Origin: CAIXQW01 sp046049675
GTDB lineage: Bacteria; Bacteroidota; Bacteroidia; Chitinophagales; Chitinophagaceae
DNA: 64,000 bases
NCBI GenBank assembly: GCA_046049675.1
Contig: JBJORA010000033.1
Span: 13,119-77,118 of the forward strand
Reading direction: 5' to 3'
Below, piece after piece: positions 41,511 to 52,000 of the stretch (positions are counted from its first letter, which is position 1; every line of letters starts with the position of its first letter). The notes under the pieces were generated by a model. The model was not told the DNA's origin and ran no database searches. It saw only the letters and a program-made list of their open reading frames with translations. Made by a program: the position numbers and the translations under genes.

Positions 41511-41650
41511 GGGTTTGCTTATTGCACTTCGATGTATTTAGTAGATAGCTTAATGCAATAGTAGTCGACAAATTTGAAATTTTTGCTACTAATTTGTGTG
41601 ATTATTAGTTTTAATGCACTAACTTCGTCGTTAACAAAATTATAATTTAC

Positions 41651-43528
41651 ATGAAGAAAGTATTTTTACTCGTCTCCAGTTTGTTTTGCACAACGCTTAT
41701 CTATGCCCAGAATGTTGGTGTAGGTACAAGTTCGCCTAGCGAAAAATTGGAAGTAGTCGGAAACGTCAAAGCGGATTCTGGCAAAGTGAACGTTATTCAA
41801 ATTGCAACAGGTGCAGGCGCTGGCAAAATCTTGGTATCTGATGCCGATGGTATTGGCAGTTGGCAAAACGGTCCCGTTGGTCCAACAGGAGCTACTGGTG
41901 CTGATGGTGCCACCGGCCCAGCAGGTGCTGACGGAGCTACTGGCGCAGCGGGTGCTGATGGTGCAACTGGCCCAACTGGTGCTGATGGTGCTACAGGCGC
42001 AACTGGTGCTGCAGGTGCTGACGGCGCCACTGGTGCAGCGGGTGCTGACGGCGCTACAGGTGCAGCAGGCGCTGACGGTGCTACTGGCGCAGCTGGTGCT
42101 GACGGTGCTACAGGTGCTACAGGTGCGGCAGGCGTTGATGGAGCCACCGGCGCTACAGGTGCAGCAGGTGCCGATGGAGCCACAGGTGCTACAGGAGCAG
42201 CCGGCGCAGATGGCGCTACAGGAGCCACTGGTGCTACAGGAGCCACAGGTGCAGCAGGTGCAAATGGTGTCGACGGCGCCACAGGAGCTACTGGTGCTGT
42301 GGGTGCAACAGGTGCAACAGGTGCAGCAGGTTCAAATGGCGCTACAGGTGCCACTGGATTAGCGGGAGCTACTGGTGCAACAGGTGCCACTGGAGCAGTA
42401 GGAGCAACAGGAGCAACAGGCGTTGGAGGTGCTACAGGTACAACCAATTATATCTCCAAATTTACCTCAGCCAATAATTTGGGCAATTCTCTAATGCAAG
42501 ACAATGGCACTAGTGTAAGTGTAGGCTCAGTTTCACCATCACTTCTGTATCAATTTTATACGTACCGTCAGCAATTAACAGCTAATGGCGACGGACAGCA
42601 TAGTTTATTTGGTTACCGTACCCGTGACAGTCAAAACGATGGTACAGGTTATTCACAGAGTGCCCACAACTCTGCAACTGCAGGTTTTAATTTCTGGGGC
42701 GACTTATATACAAGTGGTGTTGGCGGTTGGAACTATAACGATTACACGCGTTGTAGCGGTGTGTTAGGCGCCGAAGTATCTGGCACTTATTGGGGAGCAT
42801 TAGGTTACAGAAGTTCTGCCTCATTAAATTATGGCGTATACGGCACTACCGCCTATACAAGCGGTAGTGGCTATGTACCTTCTTCAGAAGTACAAGGTGT
42901 TGGCGGTGGCTTCTTCGGCAGCATTGGCTCTGTAACAAAAGGTAGCATTGTAGGCCAATTCAATGAAGGCGAGCTTTTTGCTACTTACAATAAGGGCGAT
43001 GTTTATACAAGTGGCAAACAAGTAGAATTAGTTACCACAAATAATAAAGTAGTACCAAGCTATAGTGTAACTAGTCCAGAGTTAACTGTATACTACAAAG
43101 GCAAAATTCAGCTTGTAAATGGTACAGCTACTGTTACTTTTGACGAGCAATACAGCACCTTACTAGGTAGCGAACCAATTGTAACTGCTAGTGCAATGGG
43201 CGCTTGTAACGGTGTATATATTGCCGAGGTTACTAAAACTGGCTTTGTTATTCGCGAACTTAATAACGGTACAAGCAATGTAACAGTTGCATGGATTGCA
43301 GTAGGTGATCGTGTAGACGCTGCTGAGGCAGAAGTGCCAGCAATGCTTACAGAACCTAGTTTTAATAGCAATTTAAGCAGTGCCTTGTTTAACGATGGCG
43401 ATACTAAGCATAGCGGTACACCAATCTGGTGGGATGGCACACGCTTTAGATTTACAGAAATGCCAAAGAGTCTAAATAATGTAGCGGAGCGCAAAGCAGC
43501 AGCACTTCGTGCAAATGGCGCTAAATAA
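41651..43528 (+). CDS. Collagen-like Gly-X-Y repeat surface protein
   Basis: 625 residues. A signal peptide (about 1-19, ending TLIYAQ) is followed by a tail-fibre-like segment (NVGVGTSSPSEKLEVVGNVKA), then 64 consecutive, uninterrupted Gly-X-Y triplets at residues 74-265 (GAT, GAD and GAA dominate; no Lys or Arg), and a ~360-residue C-terminal region of Gly/Tyr-rich beta character (GWNYNDYTRCSGVLG, GVYGTTAYTSGSGY). The fold is expected to be a collagen-type triple helix capped by trimeric beta domains. There is no T9SS sorting domain, so the route to the surface is unclear. The Thr-rich Y positions resemble glycosylated collagen-like proteins such as BclA. Monocistronic or with the downstream M28 gene, 24 bases away. 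Confidence 0.85.
   Translation: MKKVFLLVSSLFCTTLIYAQNVGVGTSSPSEKLEVVGNVKADSGKVNVIQIATGAGAGKILVSDADGIGSWQNGPVGPTGATGADGATGPAGADGATGAAGADGATGPTGADGATGATGAAGADGATGAAGADGATGAAGADGATGAAGADGATGATGAAGVDGATGATGAAGADGATGATGAAGADGATGATGATGATGAAGANGVDGATGATGAVGATGATGAAGSNGATGATGLAGATGATGATGAVGATGATGVGGATGTTNYISKFTSANNLGNSLMQDNGTSVSVGSVSPSLLYQFYTYRQQLTANGDGQHSLFGYRTRDSQNDGTGYSQSAHNSATAGFNFWGDLYTSGVGGWNYNDYTRCSGVLGAEVSGTYWGALGYRSSASLNYGVYGTTAYTSGSGYVPSSEVQGVGGGFFGSIGSVTKGSIVGQFNEGELFATYNKGDVYTSGKQVELVTTNNKVVPSYSVTSPELTVYYKGKIQLVNGTATVTFDEQYSTLLGSEPIVTASAMGACNGVYIAEVTKTGFVIRELNNGTSNVTVAWIAVGDRVDAAEAEVPAMLTEPSFNSNLSSALFNDGDTKHSGTPIWWDGTRFRFTEMPKSLNNVAERKAAALRANGAK
41870..42445 (+). repeat. Collagen-type triplet repeat (64 Gly-X-Y)
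   Basis: Nine-base and longer periodicities built from GGTGCT, GCNACN and GACGG words, encoding GAT/GAD/GAA triplets without a single break in the Gly phase. Synonymous codons vary a great deal, so the array is not a simple perfect nucleotide repeat. The opposite strand is also open but only as the mirror of this composition. Confidence 0.9.
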
Positions 43529-43552
43529 TATTCAAGTAGCACAGCAAGCAAT

Positions 43553-44458
43553 ATGCGAGCCTTGACACATATTTTACTTACAGTAGTGGTGGTGTTATGC
43601 ACCACTACACTGCAAGTATTTGCTAAGGGTACCAATACTCAGCTGCGGTATATGCAGCGCATCGTAGAAGCGTTGGCGCACGATAGTATGCAGGGCAGAG
43701 AACCTGGATCTGTGTACGAACAAAAATGTGCTGCACTAATTGAAAAAGAATTTCAGCAACATAAAAGACTAAGGTGCTCGAAGCAAAACTTTCAATTCGT
43801 ACATCCTTTTACACAGCAAACAATTTCTGCTACAAATGTACTTGCCTACTACGATTGTAAACGCGATTCCACAGTACTCATTGGGGCGCACTACGACCAT
43901 CTGGGACTGGGCGCATACAAAAGTGCTAGCTTTGGCGCTAAGCAGAAAATACATAATGGTGCAGATGATAACGCTAGTGGTGTTGCTATAATGCTTGCAT
44001 TAGTCAACAACATTGTCAAGCAGCAACAAAACAAGTATAATTATTTGTTTGTTGCCTATAGTGCGCATGAGTTGGGTTTATTTGGCTCTGCTTACTTAGC
44101 AAAATCCAAGTTGCCGGCACTTAGTAAATGTATTGCGGTGTACAATTTTGATATGCTTGGCCATTTAGATAGCAAAGAAAATAAGCTAGCGCTATGTACT
44201 GCAAATTCTGATAAGTATGTTGCTGTTACAAATGATGCTAGTAATCTTAAAATAGAAATAGAAAGCACTGACATAAGCAATACCGATGCAGGTGCATTTG
44301 CAGCCATTGGAATTACTTGCTTTTCTTTTTCAACAGGTCCTCATCAGCACTATCATAAGTACACTGATGATGCCGAGACAATTAATTATACAGGCATGGA
44401 TACAATTAGAAAATTCTTGCTTGCTCATCTTAAAAAGAATAAATTTTTATTACCATGA
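43553..44458 (+). CDS. M28-family zinc peptidase (atypical catalytic residue)
   Basis: 301 residues with a signal peptide (about 1-23, ending LQVFA). The M28 zinc site is recognisable: His113/Asp115 in GAHYDHLG, Asp138 in NGADDNASG, Glu173 in SAHELGLFGS, Asp in YNFDMLGHLD and a late His in GPHQHYHKYTDD. In typical M28 enzymes the third motif carries two Glu (xEE), the first being the general base; here that first position is His172. It may be a periplasmic aminopeptidase, a modified-mechanism enzyme or an inactive relative. No T9SS domain. Its stop overlaps the next start (ATGA at 44455-44458), indicating translational coupling with the following T9SS cargo. Confidence 0.8.
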   Translation: MRALTHILLTVVVVLCTTTLQVFAKGTNTQLRYMQRIVEALAHDSMQGREPGSVYEQKCAALIEKEFQQHKRLRCSKQNFQFVHPFTQQTISATNVLAYYDCKRDSTVLIGAHYDHLGLGAYKSASFGAKQKIHNGADDNASGVAIMLALVNNIVKQQQNKYNYLFVAYSAHELGLFGSAYLAKSKLPALSKCIAVYNFDMLGHLDSKENKLALCTANSDKYVAVTNDASNLKIEIESTDISNTDAGAFAAIGITCFSFSTGPHQHYHKYTDDAETINYTGMDTIRKFLLAHLKKNKFLLP

Positions 44459-45915
44459 AAAAAATATTTACAACAATAGCGATAATGTGTAGTGTGTTGG
44501 CAACACAAGGGCAAACTCTGCATGTGCAAAATGGCGCTGAAATTTATACAACAGGAAGCGGTGTAATAGATGGCGCACTTAGCCCTGCACCTGCACTGTT
44601 TGTAGAAGGCGATATCGTCAACAACGGGCAAATTCAAAACCTAAGTGAAATACAGGTAAAAGGTAACTTTGAAAACAATGGTAGTTACACAAGTGATGGT
44701 GATGATGTATTTGTGGGCAGTGGTTCACAGGCTGTTTCAGGCACAACCTCGCCAACAACTTTCAATAATCTAGTGCTTGATAAGTCAGGGACAGCTTTAG
44801 ACCAAGCAGTAGACGTGAATGTTACGACGCAATTACACTTGGTTAATGGTGTTTTACGCACAAATAGTTTCTTATGTTATGTGGCTAATTCATCTCCATC
44901 GGGTGTTCAAAGTACCGCCGCTAGTGGAAGCCCAACTAACTATGTAGAGGGCAAGTTTACGCAAGCGCTAGCGCCAAATACATACACGTACTATGTGGGC
45001 GATAACTTACACAATACTCAAAAGGTTACGATTACTTTTAGAGATATTGCTACAGCTTCTGCTATGGAAGTGGAATATAGCAGCGCTGGTAGTGGCACCA
45101 CAAACCAGTCAGCTTGTGGAGGCACATTTGACGTACAATCAGGCGAGTGGATTATTACCCCTAACGATATTACAGGACCATTTGATTATGACATTGCTTT
45201 ATCGCCGGGTGGTGATAACGCAGCAATACTAGCAGCTGTTGCTGGCGATGCAGTTACTAAGGATGGTGTGTTTATTACTAATCCGTGTGCCAATTCAACA
45301 GGTAATTACGGTGCAACAAATATAACGAGCTTTAGTAGTTTTAGAATTGTGGGCACTAGCTCAACTGCACTTGGTTTAGTGTTGTTAGATTTTGGTGGCA
45401 AGCAATTGCCGGCTCGCGATCTTCTGTTCTGGAAGACTAAAGAAGAAAAAGATATCGCAAGCTATGAGGTACAGTACAGCACCGATGGAAATGTATTTAC
45501 GAGTATAGGCTCTGCTATTGCCACGGGTGGTGCAGGTAACTATGAGTTGCCACATCTTCAGCCGAAAATTGGCCATAATTATTATCGCTTACTTGTAGTA
45601 GACAAGTCTGGTAATAGATATGTAGCTAGCAATACTATTGATCTGAAGCGATCTCTAGATGCATTCAATCTAAGCGTATATCCAAATCCTGCTTACCAAA
45701 GTTTTACTGCGGCCTTTGCGCTAGATAAAGCTGCTAATGCAAATATTAGAGTGTTAGATGTTAGCGGAAAACTTGTTGCACAACAATCAATAAGTGCTGT
45801 TAGTGGTAGCAATGAAGCTATTATAGATATTAGCCATTGTGCAGCAGGTATGTACTCAGTTGAACTGTTTATAGCAAACACACGCCAGCAGGTCGTTCGT
45901 TTAGTTAAGCAATAG
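44455..45915 (+). CDS. T9SS type A cargo, beta-rich surface protein
   Basis: 486 residues. A signal peptide (about 1-19, ending ATQGQ) is followed by a long beta-helix-like region with many Asn-Gly turns (VEGDIVNNGQIQNLSEIQVK), a DLLFWKTKEEKDIASYEVQY stretch of the fibronectin-like kind common ahead of sorting domains, and a T9SS type A domain in the last ~80 residues (FNLSVYPNPAYQSF, IRVLDVSGKLVAQQ). Starts inside the M28 stop codon, so both are made from one message. Function unknown beyond surface display or release. Confidence 0.83.
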   Translation: MKKIFTTIAIMCSVLATQGQTLHVQNGAEIYTTGSGVIDGALSPAPALFVEGDIVNNGQIQNLSEIQVKGNFENNGSYTSDGDDVFVGSGSQAVSGTTSPTTFNNLVLDKSGTALDQAVDVNVTTQLHLVNGVLRTNSFLCYVANSSPSGVQSTAASGSPTNYVEGKFTQALAPNTYTYYVGDNLHNTQKVTITFRDIATASAMEVEYSSAGSGTTNQSACGGTFDVQSGEWIITPNDITGPFDYDIALSPGGDNAAILAAVAGDAVTKDGVFITNPCANSTGNYGATNITSFSSFRIVGTSSTALGLVLLDFGGKQLPARDLLFWKTKEEKDIASYEVQYSTDGNVFTSIGSAIATGGAGNYELPHLQPKIGHNYYRLLVVDKSGNRYVASNTIDLKRSLDAFNLSVYPNPAYQSFTAAFALDKAANANIRVLDVSGKLVAQQSISAVSGSNEAIIDISHCAAGMYSVELFIANTRQQVVRLVKQ

Positions 45916-45944
45916 TGCGTAGATAAGTAAACAAGCTAAGCTTG

Positions 45945-45952
45945 TACTTTTG
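45945..45952 (+). promoter_or_regulatory. -7 promoter box upstream of the 2280-residue gene
   Basis: TACTTTTG followed by C, an exact TAnnTTTG match, about 120 bases before the ATG at 46074. It implies a long 5' leader that contains the two hairpins listed next. Confidence 0.45.
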
Positions 45953-45972
45953 CATAGACGCTAATGTAGTTC

Positions 45973-45997
45973 GCAAAAAAGCGTATCGTTTTTTTGC
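45973..45997 (+). other. A/T-rich hairpin in the leader of the 2280-residue gene
   Basis: GCAAAAAAGC and GTTTTTTTGC pair over ten positions with one G-T, around a five-base loop. It could be a weak terminator for the preceding T9SS cargo gene or a leader structure; no U-tract follows beyond the stem. Confidence 0.35.
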
Positions 45998-46031
45998 TGT
46001 TGTATTGTTTTAGTCCTAACTTACGAGGGCG

Positions 46032-46051
46032 TAGAGCCTATGTTGGCTCTA
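46032..46051 (+). other. 5'-leader hairpin 22 bases before the 2280-residue gene
   Basis: TAGAGCC and GGCTCTA form a perfect 7-bp stem around a six-base loop, followed by GGTTTTAAGG and then the start codon. Its position suggests an effect on translation or mRNA stability, by inference only. Confidence 0.35.
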
Positions 46052-46073
46052 GGTTTTAAGGTGTGTAGTGTAA

Positions 46074-49000
46074 ATGAGAACGAGCCTAATTGCTAAACTT
46101 GGCCTAGCACTTTTATTGTTGCTATGGCAAACTGAGTGTTTCGCAATCGGCGGTACCACTTGTGCGGCAGCTTTGGCTAGCCCAGCAACTGCTGGTTTTA
46201 CTTATGGACCATTTCTTACGTGCGGCAATGGCAATAATGTTACTACCAGCAATGGCCAGGACTATATCATTGCTTTTTGTCCAACCGTAAATGGTTGCTT
46301 TAAGCTTACTACGCCAGCTAGTAGTCCAGGTGATGTAATTATTCAAACTAAGTTCATAATTCGTGCTTACGACTCTTGCAATTTTACATCGGCTAATTTG
46401 GTGGCAGCAGATAGTTTAACCATGCCGCCTAGCTACTTTGGGCTTGGTCCAGAAATTACATTTAATGCCATAGCAGGAAAGTGTTACTACTTTGTATTTG
46501 ACGCCAATGACCAAGGAAGCAACTGGGGCGACTGTATAAAGTTCAATGCCAACTTTACTTTATTTGCGCTAACAAGCACACAAACACCAGGTTCAAATAC
46601 ATGTGCTGGCAGTAGCAGTCAACAAAGTAGCTTCAACACCAACATTTTTAATCAAAAAATTTGCTGTGTAGGTAATACTTATGTGCAGACTGCTGGTAAC
46701 GATTGGTGGTATTCTTTTTGCGCTCCTTATAGTGGTTGTGCACTATTTAACCTTGATAGTGTTATCACAACTGATAATGTACCTAGTAGTAACTTCAAGT
46801 TTTTACTTTTTGATACTTGCTGGGCAAATGCCCAACCTGTTACAACAGGCACTATTTCTGCAACCAATAGTACTTATAGTGCGGGAGGCTTACAGTATAC
46901 TGTTGACAGTGGCAAATGCTATTACTTGCTTGTAACAAGCGATAATGAGCCAGGCAGCGGAGGTTGTTTTGACTACACGGTTTACACATCGCTTACCCCA
47001 TTATTAGCGCAAACTCCCGGAGCATTAACCTGTGCTGCATCGCAATTGGCCACGCAAGTTGTGCCAGGTGTTTATTACGGCGATCAAACTAATTGTTGTA
47101 GTGGCGCACAAGGATTACCTAAGAAAGATAAATGGTATTATACCTACTGTGCCACTTTTGATGGTTGTGCGTGGTTTGGAATAGATAGTACTAATCTCAA
47201 CGTGTTTGATACTGCAATGCTATACCACTTGGTGTTGACAGATGCTTGTGGCGATACGGTGCGCGAAGCCTATCGAGCAACACCAGAATATAGCCTAAAC
47301 TTACGCTACTTTTTGTACTTTGATGTAGAAGCTGGGCACTGCTATAATTTGCTTGTAGAAACAGATACAATAAGTTGCCTCACATTTGGATTGATGCTGG
47401 AGGCTAATCCTACTGCACCGCCAAATAGTATGGGTAGCAACGATACGTTTACACATTGCAATGTGCCCTTGCAGCACGACTCGGTTTATCAAAATCAAAC
47501 AACATGTTGTCTAGGCGATAATTACCAAGGCGATTTTGGGAAGGATTGGTACTATTGCATTAGCCCAGACATTAGCGGTTGTATAGAAATTGAAATCGAT
47601 AGTATTACCAGCGGCACGCCGCCTTTAGGCATTAAGCATAATTTGATTGCTGCGGATTCTGCGTGGCTTAATGTGCAGGATGTAGAAGATGGGTTAATTA
47701 TCATGGATGTGGACAGCCTTCAGAATTATAAAATTATCCTAGACACCAAGCTGATTAATCAGGAACGTTGCGCGCCATGCTTTAATTACAATATTAGTTG
47801 GCGATACGTTGATAGTACAATAAATACGCAATGGCCAGGTGGTAATACGCTTTTAGAGGCCTCGCAACCAGCAAATTTATTACAAGCTAATGTTTGGTAC
47901 ACAAATCAAACAACATGTTGCGCTAAAAACGACTTCCTATTTCAAAGCGGCATGGATTGGGTTTATCGATTTTGTGCGCCTCAAAAAGGCTGCTTTGGAT
48001 TGGTATTACATAATTGGTGGAGTAGTGATTCTAATAAAAGTACATTCTATGACATTTGGATAAATGAAGACGCCGTTAATGGAGTAGCACGTGAATACGA
48101 ATTTGTAATTCAAGCAGGCGATGTAATTGCTGACACCTTGTTTTTTACAGGAGATAGTGGCACCTGCTTCAATATTTATATGGATGCTTTTGGTGGCAAT
48201 AGAGAGTATACTGGTTGTTACAATTACGACTTACTAATTCTAGATCAATACCCTGCTCAGTTGCCAGGCGGACAAAATAATATACAAGCAAGTGCTACTT
48301 GTGTAACGCAGGGAGATACTGTGTTTAGACATAACACTTGTTGTACAGGCTATAACAATAACCTTACTGGCCAAGATTGGCGTTATTGTTTTATACCACC
48401 TGCCTCAGGTGTGTATAGGGCATCTATTTTTGAATTATCAAATAGAGATGCTACCGCTAACTTTAGTGGAAGAATTAGCCATTTTGTTGGTAATAACACC
48501 AATGCAAGTTCTACTAGCCTTTCAGCAAACCTTCCGCCGCTTGCAATAGATCCAGTTGGCACATCGGTAACATTTTGTGCAGATAGCGGTGTGGCCCAGT
48601 ATTTGCATGTGGACGATAATCGTGCCAACGCACAAAATGCATGTATGGACTATGATTTTGTAGTTGAAAATTATTTTATACCTGTGCCGCCTGCATCTAA
48701 TCTGGGTGGGCCTAGCCTCGCCAGTGCTTGCACCGTGCCATTACCTTTAATAGATACCACTATTAATGGTTTTACATCTTGCTGTTTTCCTAATGTGCGC
48801 TTTTACAAATTTTGCGCTGATAAAAACATGTGCGTAAAGTATACGCTTAAAAACTTTATGCAAGAACCACCTAGTGCTGGATTTAATGTACTTGCCAGCT
48901 CATGGTATGCTATGAATAGCAATAATAATTGCAATATCAATGGCGGGCTATTAGGCACATCGTTTACAAATCAACCCATTACTTTTCACGTTGATAGCGG

Positions 49001-52000
49001 CCAATGCTACATTCTACGAATTAATAACCTGCAAGGAGGTTGTGGCATGTTTGATATGGATTTTGAAACGAATGCAGATGAAACACAAAGTCCTGGTGGA
49101 TCAAGTTGTGCTACAGCACAGTTATTGCCGATAACGCTTAGCACAGTTTTAAGTAATCACACAAATTGCCTTACAAATTGTGTAGTATTGAATAATCACA
49201 GTGGTGCTAATCTCCAGTGTGTCAATCCAAATACACCTAGCTCTGACTATACTTACTTACTAAAGCCTAACCAACTTGGCCTTGTAACCGTACGTTTAGA
49301 TAGCTTACGTATGTTGGATTCTTCATCTACCATGAGTATGATGGTATCTGTTTACAAAGCGTGCAATGGCTCTAACTATACTAATAATGTTGCTAATGCC
49401 TTTAAAGTAATAACAGGCACTACAAATGATACGCTCAATGTATCTTTTATGAGCCAGTCGCTTACTGACAGTTTTTACATTGTACTAGATGGTACAGCCG
49501 GCTTAGTTAATGCATGTTATCGCTACGATTTGAGTAGCAGTATTCAGCAATTACAAATTGGCTGTAATAATGCAGGTTTTGAAGATGGTAACACCAGTCG
49601 TTGGCAATTAAGTTTGGGCAATAGCACGCCGGGTTGTACTAACTGTGCTTGCCCAGCACCACAATATAGTACCTGTCCTACCTATGTCAACAATAGTACT
49701 CGCCACACGATTACCTCAAGCGGTACAGATTTTTATGGAGGCTTTCCGCAAGTGTATAGCGGCAATCATTCTATAAAGCTTGGGGATGCGCTAGCTGGTG
49801 CATTAGCAGAAGGTATGACCTTATATTATGTTGTAGACAGTACTAATACTTCTTTTACGTATAATTATGCTGTCGTGTTTCAAGATCCTGGGCACGGCGC
49901 TAATAGTCAACCATTTTTTAGAGCTAAAATTATGGATCCCAATGGCGCGATTATTCCATGTACAGAGTTTTGTGTAAGCGCACAAAATAATGTACCAGGT
50001 TTTTCTGTTAGTCCTAATAGTGGAAGTGTGCCTGTGTATTATAAACCATGGTCTACTGTTACTGTAGATTTAAGTGCCTATGTAGGTAACATAGTAAAGA
50101 TTGAATTTGAAGGTGGTGATTGTAGCGACGGGGGACACTTTGGTTATGCTTATGTAGATTGCAGTTGCGATCCTATAATTTTTAACGACAACGATACGCT
50201 TTGCTCTACCAACTGCGATACGCTTTTTGCGCCAACGGGTTATGCGAGTTATAGTTGGCAACCGGGTGGAGACACAACAAACTACAAAATTATTTGTGTT
50301 AATAGCGATACTACCGTTACGCTTACATACACAACATACAATGGATGCACATTGCAAAAAACATACAACTTGCACGTGCAGCCTGGCTTTACAGTGTCTA
50401 GTACAACTTCATGTTGGAATAGCAATACCATTACAGCCTTTGCAAGTGTCGTGGATACCTCCTTTACTTATATTTGGCAAACAACACCGCCACAACTTGG
50501 CAAAAGTTTAGATAGTGTTACCGTAGGCAATGTGTACACTGTGCAAGTAAGCGATGGCGTCTGTTATACAAGTTTGTTTACCGTAACCGCAATGCCAAAT
50601 TATCCAAGCCTTATTATAGATAGTACTAAACCTGCTACCTGCTTTGGTTTATCTACTGGTAGTGTTTTTGTTTCAGCAAGCCAAGGAACAACACCTTATG
50701 CTTATACCGTAAATGGTGTTGCTGGTGTTACTACACTAAGCAATCTTGCTGCAGGCACCTATAGTGCAACTGTTGCTGATAGTAATCTATGTAAAGACAC
50801 TACCTCATTTACAATTATACAACCTCCTGTTCTCGGCGCTCAAATCACCACATCTACGCCATGCATTATAGGGCAGCAAAATGTTACAGCCACGGCACTG
50901 CCAAGTGGAGGCACTGCACCATATGTGTATGCATGGAGCAATAGTGCCAACACGGCAAGTACACAAGTAGGCGCAGGTGTGCATACTGTAACTGTAACAG
51001 ATGCTAAAGCATGTACAACTGCAGCCACAATTAGCCTAGTTTCTGGGCTAAACGTTATAGCCAGTGTTGTAGATTCTATTGCATGCGCAGGCGATAGCAA
51101 TGGCATTGTGGCAGCGGTTATTCCTGGGGTAACGAGTAGTATTACCTATAGTTGGAATACGGTGCCAGCTACTTTAAACGATTCTGTAAGTAATTTAAGC
51201 GCAGGCACATTTATTGTTACTGCTACCGATACAAGCGGTTGTACAGGCATGGATACAATTGTGCTTGTAAACCCACCGGCATTTGTTGTTACAACCGCAT
51301 CCAACGGTAGTTGTATTGGCGAAGCTAATGGTAGTGCAAGTGCTAGTGTTGGCGGTGGTACAATTGGTTATACATTTATGTGGCTGCCAGATTCTGCCAC
51401 TACAGCTAGTATTACCAATTTAGTAAGTGGTACTTATACCGTAACTGCGAGCAACGCCAAGTTATGTACAGCAACAGCTACAGTACAAGTGGCAGCGCTT
51501 GCTTCACCAAGTATTACAATTAGCCCTGCAAGTGCAGCATTTTGCGTAGGAACAGTGGTGCCAGTTTCAGCGAGTGGCGCTAATACTTATACATATTACA
51601 CAGATAGTTTTATTACCGCACTTACGCCGCCATTAACGCTTAGTACCGATACTAGCGTCATTGTTGTGGGAATTGCGAGCAATGGCTGTCGCGATACAAG
51701 CAGCGTAACTTATACGGCTAATGCGGTGTACAATACAACGACTACTGCTAGTATTTGCGAAGGGCAAAGTTTTAGTGGCTATACAACGAGCGGTGTGTAT
51801 AATACTACATTCCAAAGTATTGCTGGCTGCGATAGTGTACTAAGCCTTGCACTTACGGTGCACGATACTTTCTATGCTAGCGTTAGTGCAAGCATATGCC
51901 AAGGGCAGCTGTATAACGGCTATGGCACAACGGGCGTGTACAATACGGTCTATACAAGTGCTTTTGGCTGCGATAGTACGCTGGCCTTAAATCTTACGGT

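Noticed and set aside
41797..42447. Long open frame on the minus strand encoding Ala-Pro-Val repeats
   Set aside because: It is the mirror of the collagen-type triplet array on the plus strand; composition alone keeps it open, and there is no start context or family match.
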